DNA of 18,461 nt from Caldisericota bacterium. GTDB lineage: Bacteria > Caldisericota > JANLFM01. The stretch is taken from NCBI GenBank assembly GCA_024655865.1, contig JANLFM010000024.1, forward strand, positions 4,130 through 22,590, written 5' to 3'. The position numbers and the translations under genes are program-made. Position 1 is the stretch's first letter. Every line of letters begins with the position of its first letter. The notes beneath the pieces are model-generated. The model saw only the letters and a program-made list of their open reading frames with translations. It did not search any database and was not told where the DNA came from. Shown here in pieces: positions 6,036 through 12,943 of the stretch.

Positions 6036-6611
6036 CTACCCCTTTTTGAAGAGCTTGAGCATCATGGCATTCATGCGTTCGTGCTGGCGCTGGTAACACT
6101 CGTAAACTACCCAGCCTGTAATCATACCGAGTATAGCTCCGCCCAAAATATCGCTTGGCCAGTGTACTCCAACGAAAATTCTGGCGATACCCATTATCGT
6201 GGAAGCTGCCAAAAACCAGGTTCCCAATTTTTTATCGAACCTGTACAGGACCATGCTCAGGGCAAAGAAAAAGATGGCATGGCCAGAAGGAAAAGATTGA
6301 AAATTCTCACTGAGTGGTGTGAGGAGAAGCTTGTGCACATTCTCCAGGGTGATAAAGGGACGGGGTCTACTAAAAATGGACAATATTACGGTTTTAATAA
6401 CGAATCGGGCAATGAGAGCGGCTAACAATCCCAGGGCAACCATTAATCTATTCTCAAGCCACTTCTTTCTTGGCCAGAAGATCAATAAGAGCAAAATCAA
6501 ACTGATTAGATACGGCATATACTCGGCAAAGAATATGCCCAGTAAATCCAGAAATTTAAAATGGCCGGCTAAACCATTTATGTATTGAAATAAATTAAGA
6601 TCCGGGTGCAT
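6036..6611 (-). CDS. PAP2 family membrane phosphatase (undecaprenyl-diphosphatase-like)
   Basis: A 191-residue integral membrane protein of the PAP2 superfamily, which hydrolyses lipid phosphates such as undecaprenyl pyrophosphate or phosphatidic derivatives at the membrane surface. It has the catalytic motifs in order: K73...RP83RP, PSG-H111 and R144-x5-H150-x3-D154 (RIFVGVHWPSD). The spacing between K73 and RP is two residues longer than the textbook KX6RP. Five to six hydrophobic segments are visible, and the length is typical for the bacterial BcrC-like group. The start at 6611 gives the usual N-terminus (LNLFQYINGLAG), although no Shine-Dalgarno precedes it. It is divergent from the PepSY-regulator-kinase module, so its promoter shares the intergenic region with the phased regulator boxes. 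Confidence 0.85.
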   Translation of the reverse strand: MHPDLNLFQYINGLAGHFKFLDLLGIFFAEYMPYLISLILLLLIFWPRKKWLENRLMVALGLLAALIARFVIKTVILSIFSRPRPFITLENVHKLLLTPLSENFQSFPSGHAIFFFALSMVLYRFDKKLGTWFLAASTIMGIARIFVGVHWPSDILGGAILGMITGWVVYECYQRQHERMNAMMLKLFKKG

Positions 6612-6717
6612 GGTTTTTTGTAAATTTTACGGCTTTAACCTCGATAGTATAGAGCATTGCCCCTTCATCTTCATGCAGGCTTCTTTTAAATAAGGGAAGG
6701 AAACCTGATTAAAAAAT

Positions 6718-6768
6718 TTTCATCAAAATTACAGGAAGATTTAATCTCAATTTCATCTGCCTTTCATC
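6718..6768 (+). promoter_or_regulatory. 11-bp-phased TTTCATC box array (OmpR/PhoB-type operator)
   Basis: TTTCATC occurs exactly at 6718, 6751 and 6762, and TTTAATC at 6740. All are in an 11-bp register, with a weak fifth slot (TTACAGG) at 6729. Tandem direct repeats at 11-bp spacing are the binding mode of OmpR/PhoB-family regulators, such as the one encoded at 7376. A -10 element (TATATT, 6778-6783) follows 9 nt after the last box, and the boxes occupy the -35 position. This is the layout of an activator-dependent promoter. Confidence 0.6.
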
Positions 6769-6777
6769 TCCCTCCCC

Positions 6778-6783
6778 TATATT
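6778..6783 (+). promoter_or_regulatory. -10 element TATATT of the PepSY gene
   Basis: Five of six match to TATAAT. No -35 consensus is present; that position is covered by the TTTCATC boxes. The ribosome binding site AAAGGAGG follows before the ATG at 6817. Confidence 0.5.
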
Positions 6784-6816
6784 GAGGGTAACCTTAAAAG
6801 AAAGGAGGTACTGAAA

Positions 6817-7290
6817 ATGAAGCTTAATCGCATTATCGCTCTGGCGGTGATCGCTCTGACCGTTCTTGCCATAGGAACTATTGGTGTCCGCGTGCTGGCT
6901 CAGCCGCAAACTCCCACAGTCAGCTCTCAGGTCTCTCAGGGCTCAGAAATAAAAGAGACTCCTGAGACGCAGAAATCCGCTCCAGACAATGATAACGTCG
7001 AGGTAAAAGAAGGGGATCAGAATGAGGCCAATGATCTTGAAGAGGCTGGAGCTGAGATAGAAGGAAGTTCCGAAGCAGGGGATCCTGTTCCTCAAGGAAC
7101 TCCCGCCATCACTTCGGACGCCGCTCAGAAAACAGCCGAGGCCTACCTCAACGTCAGTCCTGCTTTAAAGGTAACCCTGGATGATGAAAACGGAAAGCTC
7201 ATTTACAGCGTGGAATTTGCTAACGGGACCGATGTCAAAGTTGATGCCATGAGCAGTGCTGTTCTGGGTGCAGAAACTAGTGAGGAGTAA
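6817..7290 (+). CDS. exported PepSY-domain protein
   Basis: A 157-residue protein. It has a Sec signal peptide (residues 1-28, VLA-QP), then an acidic, Glu/Asp/Ser-rich linker (about 35-95). The C-terminal PepSY domain (97-152) begins with AITSDAAQKTAEAYLN and has the typical KVTLDDENGKLIYSVEF strand pair. PepSY domains are thought to modulate extracytoplasmic enzymes or sense envelope conditions. Here the gene precedes a response regulator/histidine kinase pair, a common arrangement in which the PepSY protein is a target and possible signal input of that system. AAAGGAGG is well placed before the ATG. A 32-bp palindrome lies between it and the regulator. Confidence 0.9.
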   Translation: MKLNRIIALAVIALTVLAIGTIGVRVLAQPQTPTVSSQVSQGSEIKETPETQKSAPDNDNVEVKEGDQNEANDLEEAGAEIEGSSEAGDPVPQGTPAITSDAAQKTAEAYLNVSPALKVTLDDENGKLIYSVEFANGTDVKVDAMSSAVLGAETSEE

Positions 7291-7305
7291 AATCACCCAT
7301 AGCTT

Positions 7306-7337
7306 AATGAGCCCCAGCTTTAAAGCTGGGGCTCATT
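7306..7337 (+). terminator. 32-bp perfect palindrome between PepSY gene and regulator gene
   Basis: AATGAGCCCCAGCTTT is followed directly by its exact reverse complement, which gives a very stable G/C-rich hairpin 15 nt after the PepSY stop. No T-tract follows, so it may be a partial terminator or an mRNA stabiliser that sets PepSY expression above the regulator and kinase. Confidence 0.6.
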
Positions 7338-7362
7338 CGTCGTGGCAAATCCTCATTAAAGC

Positions 7363-7368
7363 TATACT
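7363..7368 (+). promoter_or_regulatory. -10 element TATACT placing transcription start at the ATG
   Basis: TATACT ends 7 nt before the ATG at 7376, and there is no Shine-Dalgarno. A start 6-8 nt downstream of the -10 would fall on or next to the A of the ATG, giving a leaderless mRNA for the regulator. The -35 is weak. Confidence 0.4.
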
Positions 7369-7375
7369 ATAAAAA

Positions 7376-8065
7376 ATGCGCATTTTAATTGTCGAAGACG
7401 AGCACAAAATTTCCACCTACCTGAAGCGCGGCTTAGAAGAACAGGGCTATGCCGTTGATGCAGCTTTTACTGGATCCGAGGCTCTGGATTGGGTTCAGGC
7501 AGCACCTTACGACCTGATCATTCTGGACATCATGCTCCCGGAAATTGATGGCATTACTCTTTGCCGGGAACTTCGGGCACGCGGCATGCGGATGCCGATA
7601 CTGATGCTCACTGCTCGCGACGCAATAGAGGATCGGGTTACCGGACTTGATGCGGGGGCAGATGATTACCTCATTAAGCCATTTGCATTTAATGAACTTT
7701 TAGCCAGAGTACGTGCTCTTCTTCGCAGAAATCAGGATGCACCCAAGGTGAACACTTTGCAGGTGGGCGATTTAATTTTGGATACCCTCGCGAGACGTGT
7801 TTCGCGCGGAGGGAAGAGGATTGATTTAACTCCTAAGGAATACGCTATTCTGGAGCTTTTGATGAGGGAGCAGGGTCGCGTGTTAACTCGCACCCAAATT
7901 GCGGAACATGTCTGGAATTATGAAGTGTATAACCAATCCAACATCGTTGACGTTTACATCCGCAATCTTCGCCGCAAAATCGATGATGGCTATGAACTCA
8001 AGCTTATTCGAACTGTAAGAGGCGTCGGTTATCAGATTTCAGCGGAGAAGGATGAAACTCTTTAA
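7376..8065 (+). CDS. OmpR/PhoB-family response regulator
   Basis: A 229-residue cytoplasmic transcription factor. The receiver domain (1-118) has the acidic pair E7/D8, phospho-acceptor D51 (LIILDIMLP), T79 (LMLTARD) and K101 (LIKPF). The winged-helix DNA-binding domain (about 126-225) has the LTPKEYAILELL and RNLRRKID...IRTVRGVGYQI motifs of the OmpR/PhoB class. It overlaps the histidine kinase gene by 14 nt. The 11-bp-phased TTTCATC boxes upstream of the PepSY gene are its likely target. The ATG has no Shine-Dalgarno and follows a -10 element by 7 nt. Confidence 0.95.
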   Translation: MRILIVEDEHKISTYLKRGLEEQGYAVDAAFTGSEALDWVQAAPYDLIILDIMLPEIDGITLCRELRARGMRMPILMLTARDAIEDRVTGLDAGADDYLIKPFAFNELLARVRALLRRNQDAPKVNTLQVGDLILDTLARRVSRGGKRIDLTPKEYAILELLMREQGRVLTRTQIAEHVWNYEVYNQSNIVDVYIRNLRRKIDDGYELKLIRTVRGVGYQISAEKDETL

Positions 8066-9470
8066 GTCTCTTCGTTTCCGGTTCGCCTTCTGGACAGCCA
8101 GTATACTGCTCATTGCTCTGGTCGCTTTTGGTGTTTATATGTATGAATCTGTAGCGCGGGAATTGAACGCCTCTGTGGACAGTACTTTAGCTTTAAATGC
8201 CTCTCAGGTTATCTCGACCCTGAATTTTGAAAATGGCCAGTTAATTAATCCTGAAAGCGGGGTTTCCCAGGCGGAAGCGCCTGATCTGTTCGAATTGGGC
8301 ATTTCTTTCCGAATTATTTCTCAAGACGGCAGGGTACTCCAATCCCTCGGTCCCTTTAAATCCTTGCCTATTCCTGAAACGAGTGACATTCAAAACAGCT
8401 TCTATGCCACGTATACTGATTCCACAACTTTAAAGCCTTTCCGTGTTTATACTGTTCCGGTAATAGAAAACGGCCGCTCGATCGCTTTGGTTCAGGTGGT
8501 GCGAGATCTTACAAATGAGCAGGGAGCACTGCTTCGCTTGCGGAGCATCTTATGGTTCAGCATCCCCATATTGGCGCTTGTTGCTGGGCTGGGAGGGTAC
8601 TTGCTTGCTCTAAAAGCGTTAACCCCGATCGATAAAATCACTCGCACGGCGCGTCGTATTTCCGTTGAGGATCTATCTTCCCGCCTCAACCTCCCTTACA
8701 TAGATGACGAAGTGGGCAGATTAGCACGCACCTTTGATGAGATGCTCGAACGCCTGGATCAGTCCTTTCGCCGGGAAAAGCAGTTCATTGCTGATGCCTC
8801 TCATGACCTGCGGACACCACTTACCGCCATCCGGGCCATTATTAGCATGATCCTTGAAAAGCGCCGAACCGGGGAAGAATATGAGCAGGCCTTAAGGGAT
8901 TTGTGGGAGGAAACCGATCGTCTGCAAACACTAACCGAAAGCCTTTTGCAGCTTGTGCGCGCAGAATCCTCCAAAAACCAGATGGTTGAGACTGTTGACT
9001 TATGCACCCTTCTTCGCGATTTAAGCGAATCCTATAAACCCATCGCAGAAGCTAAATCTCTGGAGATGGCCATCGATCTGCCAGAGAGACTGGTCATTAA
9101 TGGCGACCGCGATAGCTTGATTCGACTCTTCGCCAATCTGCTGGATAATGCCATAAAGTACACAATGAAGGGAAAAATTACTTTATCCGCCTTAGAAGAG
9201 CGAGACGGTATGATTCAGGTAATAGTATCTGACACGGGAATGGGCATTGCCCCTGAACACCTTCCCCATATTTTTGAGCGCTTTTACAGAGTGGATAAAT
9301 CTCGTTCCGAGCCTGGCACCGGTCTTGGTCTTTCCATTGCCGCGGAAATTGCCAGAGCCCATAGAGGCAGAATAGAGGTGAAAAGCGTTGTAGGGCAGGG
9401 CACCACCTTTATCGTTTTTCTTCCTCAGAAAAAGGGGTCAGGTCTTGCAATCACACATTTTCATTCTTGA
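8052..9470 (+). CDS. sensor histidine kinase, C-terminus extended by a repeat
   Basis: A 472-residue membrane kinase. TM1 (12-31) is followed by an extracytoplasmic sensor region (32-165), TM2 (166-187), HAMP (188-240) and HisKA with H251 (ADASHDLRTPL). The ATPase domain has the N box (N362, NLLDNAIKYT), G1 (DTGMGI, 394-399), F box (FERFYRVDKS) and G2 (GTGLGLSIA). It phosphorylates the regulator encoded just upstream; the genes overlap by 14 nt, with GGAG before the ATG inside the regulator gene. Kinases of this class normally end near VFLPQK. Here residues 462-472 (GSGLAITHFHS) are encoded by the element-end repeat at 9434-9461, so the native stop has probably been replaced. The catalytic core is intact. 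Confidence 0.95.
   Translation: MKLFKSLRFRFAFWTASILLIALVAFGVYMYESVARELNASVDSTLALNASQVISTLNFENGQLINPESGVSQAEAPDLFELGISFRIISQDGRVLQSLGPFKSLPIPETSDIQNSFYATYTDSTTLKPFRVYTVPVIENGRSIALVQVVRDLTNEQGALLRLRSILWFSIPILALVAGLGGYLLALKALTPIDKITRTARRISVEDLSSRLNLPYIDDEVGRLARTFDEMLERLDQSFRREKQFIADASHDLRTPLTAIRAIISMILEKRRTGEEYEQALRDLWEETDRLQTLTESLLQLVRAESSKNQMVETVDLCTLLRDLSESYKPIAEAKSLEMAIDLPERLVINGDRDSLIRLFANLLDNAIKYTMKGKITLSALEERDGMIQVIVSDTGMGIAPEHLPHIFERFYRVDKSRSEPGTGLGLSIAAEIARAHRGRIEVKSVVGQGTTFIVFLPQKKGSGLAITHFHS
9434..9461 (+). repeat. element-end repeat captured in the kinase gene
   Basis: It begins GGGGTCAGGTCTTGCAATC. Bases 9436-9452 match 3862-3846 exactly in the opposite orientation. An imperfect inverted partner lies at 9603-9617 (GATTTGCAAGACCTC), so 9434-9617 could be a ~185-bp MITE-like relic. 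Confidence 0.5.
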
Positions 9471-9516
9471 ATCGCCTGTTTTCCGTAGGAGAAGCTCATC
9501 CGGCTATAAGCTAATT

Positions 9517-9577
9517 TGCCCTGCTTGCCCCGGACCCTGTCGCTAATTTGCCCCTGCCCCCCGTTGCCGTTAGGGGA
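9517..9577 (-). repeat. degenerate dispersed repeat, copy 2
   Basis: Shares ordered blocks with 5690-5772. Internally GCTAATTTGCCC(C)TGC occurs twice, about 32 bp apart (9510 and 9542). Confidence 0.4.
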
Positions 9578-9784
9578 TTGTTGAGCGTTACTCTTAATTG
9601 TTGATTTGCAAGACCTCGTACATTAAAAACGAAATGAACGCCCTCTCTTTCCCCAAAGGAGAGTTAAACTTGGAAAAGTGGAGAACAGCCAAGTTTCCCT
9701 TCCCACTCCAACCAGCGTTCACAAGTCAGGGGAAGGGAAGAAAGCCATGATCAGCAAGAGGAGAAGCAACCTAATCAGGTCCTG

Positions 9785-9952
9785 CTCTACGAGGGAACCT
9801 TGTCCGGAGCAAGGTACAACCCTCAGGTGAGGGGGATCTATCAGAGGCTCAAGGAGAATGGGGCTCCAGAGAAAAAAGCCGGGATCGCTGCTAGTCACAA
9901 ACTCCTGCTCAGCGCTCATGCCATTTACAAAAAGGGGTACCTACGATCCTGA
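9785..9952 (+). pseudogene. IS110/IS116/IS902-family transposase C-terminal remnant
   Basis: The frame ending at TGA 9950-9952 encodes the typical C-terminus of IS110-family transposases: an ARYNPQVRGIYQRLKENG block, then an EKKAGIAASHKLLLSAHAIY block. This matches the family pattern 'NP..r..y.rl...G...k.A..A..rKLL'. Only about 55 residues are recognisable. Upstream in frame the sequence becomes Gln/Glu-rich and does not resemble the RuvC-like DEDD domain. The remnant is too short to be functional, and no upstream part of the gene is left in the window. Confidence 0.6.
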
Positions 9953-9974
9953 CTGGCCAAAGGGGAGTTGACAT

Positions 9975-9995
9975 GAAATACAGTATCTGACCCCC
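9975..9995 (-). repeat. element-end-like motif (GGGGGTCAGATACTG)
   Basis: On the minus strand GGGGGTCAGATACTG is followed by TATTTC. It resembles the GGGGTCAGGTCTTGC motif at 9434 and sits just after the transposase remnant. Confidence 0.4.
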
Positions 9996-10067
9996 GGTAT
10001 CGTTTGTCGGACATAAGCGGTGTGGAAGCGGAGGAGAAGCGGAGTTGACTGCTCCAACTTTTTCTTT

Positions 10068-10838
10068 TCATTTCCCCCTTTGAAAAATCATGGAAATCAG
10101 AAAGATAAAGGCGCTAAAAACAATAATTAATGGTCCCGCTGGTAGGGTCGTACCCTTAGAAAGGGAGATCCCGACCGCTGCGCTTATTGCGCCAAAACTC
10201 AAGCTTAATAGCTTATATTGAGCAAGATTTTTAGCCAGATTTCTTGAGGAAGCAGCAGGTATAGCCACAATAGCAGCTGTTAAAAGCCCTCCTACTATTT
10301 TTACCCCCAAAGCGACAATTAAAGCGACCAATAAAAGGTAAATTAAATTGTATTTTTTAACATCGATCTTTCTCGCTTTTGCCAAGTCTTCGGAGACATT
10401 AATTAAAGTTATCGAGGGATAGATTTTCTGGCAAATTATGAAGATCAGGGCACACAAAATAACAGAGTAAATAGCCTCGTTAAGCTGGATTTTCGAAATA
10501 TCGCCCACTAAGGCGGCTTCTGCCTGGTCGATGGGCAAAAAGAAAAAAGCGATGGCTACACCAGTAGCAAAAACAACGGCTGTTAAAGCCTCCATCGGCA
10601 GTCTCGTCTTTCTTTCCAGAAACCAGATTAGAACTACTCCTAATATGACAAAGGGGAAAGCACCCAGAGAAATATCAAAGCCATAAATTAGGGCAAGGGC
10701 AATTCCTGGGAGCGCGAGATGGCCCAAGGGCCCTGCAGCCAAAGCCATCCTCTTGGAGAGCATTAGGGAGCCCAAAAAACCAGCTACTCCTCCGATGAAA
10801 ATCCCGGAAATTAAACTAAGGAGAAACTGTCCCGTCAT
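10068..10838 (-). CDS. metal ABC transporter permease (ZnuB/MntB type, ABC-3 family)
   Basis: A 256-residue permease with about eight hydrophobic segments, belonging to the ABC-3 family that imports Zn, Mn or Fe. Typical features are the N-terminal GGVAGFLGSLMLSKRMALAAGPLGHLALPG region, a VGGLLTAAIVAIPAASSRNLA block, and a final FGAISAAVGISLS helix pair. The substrate metal cannot be read from the permease. Its ATG lies inside the end of the ATPase gene (23-nt overlap), so the two are translationally coupled. No substrate-binding protein gene is adjacent on either side. The downstream neighbour is a mobile-element graveyard. Confidence 0.9.
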   Translation of the reverse strand: MTGQFLLSLISGIFIGGVAGFLGSLMLSKRMALAAGPLGHLALPGIALALIYGFDISLGAFPFVILGVVLIWFLERKTRLPMEALTAVVFATGVAIAFFFLPIDQAEAALVGDISKIQLNEAIYSVILCALIFIICQKIYPSITLINVSEDLAKARKIDVKKYNLIYLLLVALIVALGVKIVGGLLTAAIVAIPAASSRNLAKNLAQYKLLSLSFGAISAAVGISLSKGTTLPAGPLIIVFSAFIFLISMIFQRGK

Positions 10839-11526
10839 CTAAATGCCTATGTTGATAAAATTTTACTTGGCCTGAATACAGATCTGAAATTCTTTCTGGA
10901 GTTAAAATCTCCTTTGGCACCCCACTGCATAGCATCCTTTTATTTAAGCAAATAATCCTATCGGCCAGACTGTAAACGATTGATAATTCGTGAGTTACGA
11001 ACAAAATTGTTAAATTGTTTTCCTTCCTTAATTTCTCTAAAAGATTATAAACGGTTTCTTGGCCTCCAATGTCAATGCCGGTTAAGGGTTCATCAAAAAG
11101 CAGAACTTTGGGTTTGGAAGATAAAGCCCAGCCGATTAAAATTCTTTGAAATTGGCCGGAAGAAAGGTCTCCAATTTTTTTCTTCAGTATACCTTCCTTC
11201 AGCCCTATTGATTTCAAAATCCCTTTGGTTTCGTTTATAGGGATTTTACCCAAGTCAAAAAACTCCTTGACACTCAAGGGCACGTCCTTGATGAAGGGTA
11301 ACCTTTGGGGAACATAGCCAATTTCTACTCCCTCTTTCCACTCAATTTCTCCCTGATAAGGCAAAAGGGAAAGCAAGGTCTTAAGCAAAACAGTTTTCCC
11401 AGCCCCATTTGGTCCTAAAATTGCCAGAACCTCCCCCTCTTCCACCTCGAAGGATAACTCCTCCAGGATTTTTTCTCCCTCTAGTTCTACGTTCAAATTT
11501 TTTACTTTTAAAATTGTGTTTTTCAT
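10816..11526 (-). CDS. metal ABC transporter ATP-binding protein (ZnuC/MntA type)
   Basis: A 236-residue ABC ATPase with Walker A G38PNGAGKT45, Q-loop Q74 (YVPQR), signature L121SSGQ125, Walker B VLLFDE146 and switch His179 (FVTHE). The YVPQR Q-loop and length are typical of the zinc/manganese subfamily. The C-terminal tail contains HRHLDD, a possible metal ligand cluster. It energises the permease encoded by the overlapping downstream gene. AAAGG lies about 9 nt before the ATG. A 58-codon TTG-initiated frame ends 19 nt upstream (see the gap entry 11527-11857). Confidence 0.92.
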   Translation of the reverse strand: MKNTILKVKNLNVELEGEKILEELSFEVEEGEVLAILGPNGAGKTVLLKTLLSLLPYQGEIEWKEGVEIGYVPQRLPFIKDVPLSVKEFFDLGKIPINETKGILKSIGLKEGILKKKIGDLSSGQFQRILIGWALSSKPKVLLFDEPLTGIDIGGQETVYNLLEKLRKENNLTILFVTHELSIVYSLADRIICLNKRMLCSGVPKEILTPERISDLYSGQVKFYQHRHLDDGTVSP

Positions 11527-11857
11527 ATTTTTGAGCCTTTTTGCTTTATCTTAGGGTTTTCCGCTTCTTCAGGACTTCTTCAGGCATTTTTTGGACATTT
11601 ATTAGCTTGCCCTGTGTCCAAAGGATAACAACGGTACAAACGTAACTCTTGGGCAAGTCCTCGCTCTCATGGTTATCCTTTCTCACTTTGATTCTACACT
11701 TGGCGTCAAGAGTAAATAGCAATATGCACTACCTTCCTATGACTTGGCAGGGAGGGTTAGGAGGGTCTCACAAGGCTATCCGTTATGCTTTTGAAACAGC
11801 TAGTAACTGGAATGAACCCTTAACCCCCTTCCTCTTACAGTTGTGCCTTGCAGAAAA
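11527..11857. other. gene-free stretch, with one possible small ORF
   Basis: On the minus strand a 58-residue frame runs from TTG (11722) to TAA (11546-11548). It has GGAAGG nine bases before the TTG and ends 19 nt upstream of the ATPase gene. Its product (ending KMPEEVLKKRKTLR) resembles nothing I know and is too short to be a metal-binding protein. GGACA...TGTCC (around 11592-11614) is a short inverted repeat inside it. No Zur-like palindrome was recognised. Confidence 0.4.
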
Positions 11858-12943
11858 TTAAGGCAGGACCTGAAAGGGAAGTGTCCCTCCTTCTCTTATC
11901 CCGGCAAAGGGTACGAGGTCGTAATAGGTGAGGGAGTATTGCCCTGGGAGGAGCTCCGGAAAGCTCAGGGACAAAGAAAATTCCCCTCCCTTGATGGAGT
12001 AAACCCTCTCTTTCACGCCCAGACCGTCAGCCGAACAAACCTGGATCAATAAATACCTGTCTCGAGTAGATGATCCTACTATGTTCAGGCTCTCCCCTTT
12101 CTTGAATTGGTCTTTTTCCGGGCGAGCAACCAGGGAATCCAGAGTGGAGGGGGAGCCCTTTCCTGGAGGCTCGGGGAAGGGTTCCATTTGCTCTGCCTTG
12201 ATTTTCTCAAGTTTTTCCAGAGTCATGGTGGCTTCCAGGTTGGCTATTCGGTAAGTTCTCTGGCGAGGCCACCCGGATTGTTCCTCCAGCTCCTCCCTCG
12301 TTTGCGTGAGTTCGGTGCCGGAAGACGTGGTTTCGGGCACCTTGCTCCCAGTACTTAGTTTTGAGAGGGTAGGGCGAATCAGAAGAAAGCGCGCCCTTTC
12401 TGGAGGAAGGTTCAGGAGGCCGACTTGAACCCAGCGGTTCTCTTCGGGATAGTAGAGCCAGGCGTCACTGCCGTTAGCTATAAGTTCGTCCACTTGGCCC
12501 TGGAGTAAGTTTTTAACCTGGATTCGAAAGGTATCTTGAGAAAGGTACCAAACTTTAGCGGATTCACTCTCCACAATTTTCTCATCCAATTTCACCTCCA
12601 GACGCACCGTGTAGACCGATGGTCCCAAATAAAGTGAAAGATAATCGTTGCGGGCGAAGAGGGGAATCGTTCCCGGCCAGATCAGCGATACCAAAAGAAG
12701 AATCAGCAGAATAAAACTTAAAGCAGAAAGGGCCGGGACTAACCAGGGCTTAGAGGCACCCGCTTTTAGTGCCTCCGGCGGAGAGGGACGCAAGGTCTTG
12801 AGCAATCGAACCAGGGGTAGAAAGGAGAGGGCCTCCGGGTCTTCCTTGATTTCTTCGTAAGGAGGCCTCCGCTCCTCGAGCAGGGAGTCAATCATTTTAT
12901 CGATAGGTTTTTCCCGAAAACGCTTTTTATCTTTAAAACACAT
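11858..12943 (-). CDS. membrane anti-sigma-like protein with LolA/RseB-like outer domain
   Basis: A 361-residue single-pass protein. The cytoplasmic part (1-66) is charged and helical and lacks the HxxxCxxC zinc motif of ZAS anti-sigma factors. One TM segment (67-90) follows. The outer part has three regions: 105-185, with strands like YTVRLEVKLD, TFRIQVKN and DAWLYYPEENRWVQV as in LolA/RseB-type domains; a polar linker (195-275); and a beta-rich C-terminal domain (276-361, ending GQYSLTYYD...LPFQVLP). The start at 12943 is set by GGAGG 6 nt upstream. It overlaps the sigma gene by 11 nt, so expression is coupled. By position and topology it should hold the ECF sigma factor at the membrane and sense the envelope; this is inference. 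Confidence 0.7.
   Translation of the reverse strand: MCFKDKKRFREKPIDKMIDSLLEERRPPYEEIKEDPEALSFLPLVRLLKTLRPSPPEALKAGASKPWLVPALSALSFILLILLLVSLIWPGTIPLFARNDYLSLYLGPSVYTVRLEVKLDEKIVESESAKVWYLSQDTFRIQVKNLLQGQVDELIANGSDAWLYYPEENRWVQVGLLNLPPERARFLLIRPTLSKLSTGSKVPETTSSGTELTQTREELEEQSGWPRQRTYRIANLEATMTLEKLEKIKAEQMEPFPEPPGKGSPSTLDSLVARPEKDQFKKGESLNIVGSSTRDRYLLIQVCSADGLGVKERVYSIKGGEFSLSLSFPELLPGQYSLTYYDLVPFAGIREGGTLPFQVLP

Larger units (their letters stand above)
9471..10067. other. mobile-element graveyard between kinase and ABC transporter
   Basis: This contains the second half of the putative MITE-like relic (to 9617) and a dispersed repeat (9517-9577). It also has hairpins at 9643-9664 (CTCTC/GAGAG) and 9666-9696 (AAACTTGG/CCAAGTTT), an IS110-like transposase remnant (about 9785-9952), and an element-end-like motif (9975-9995). 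No intact gene. Confidence 0.65.
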
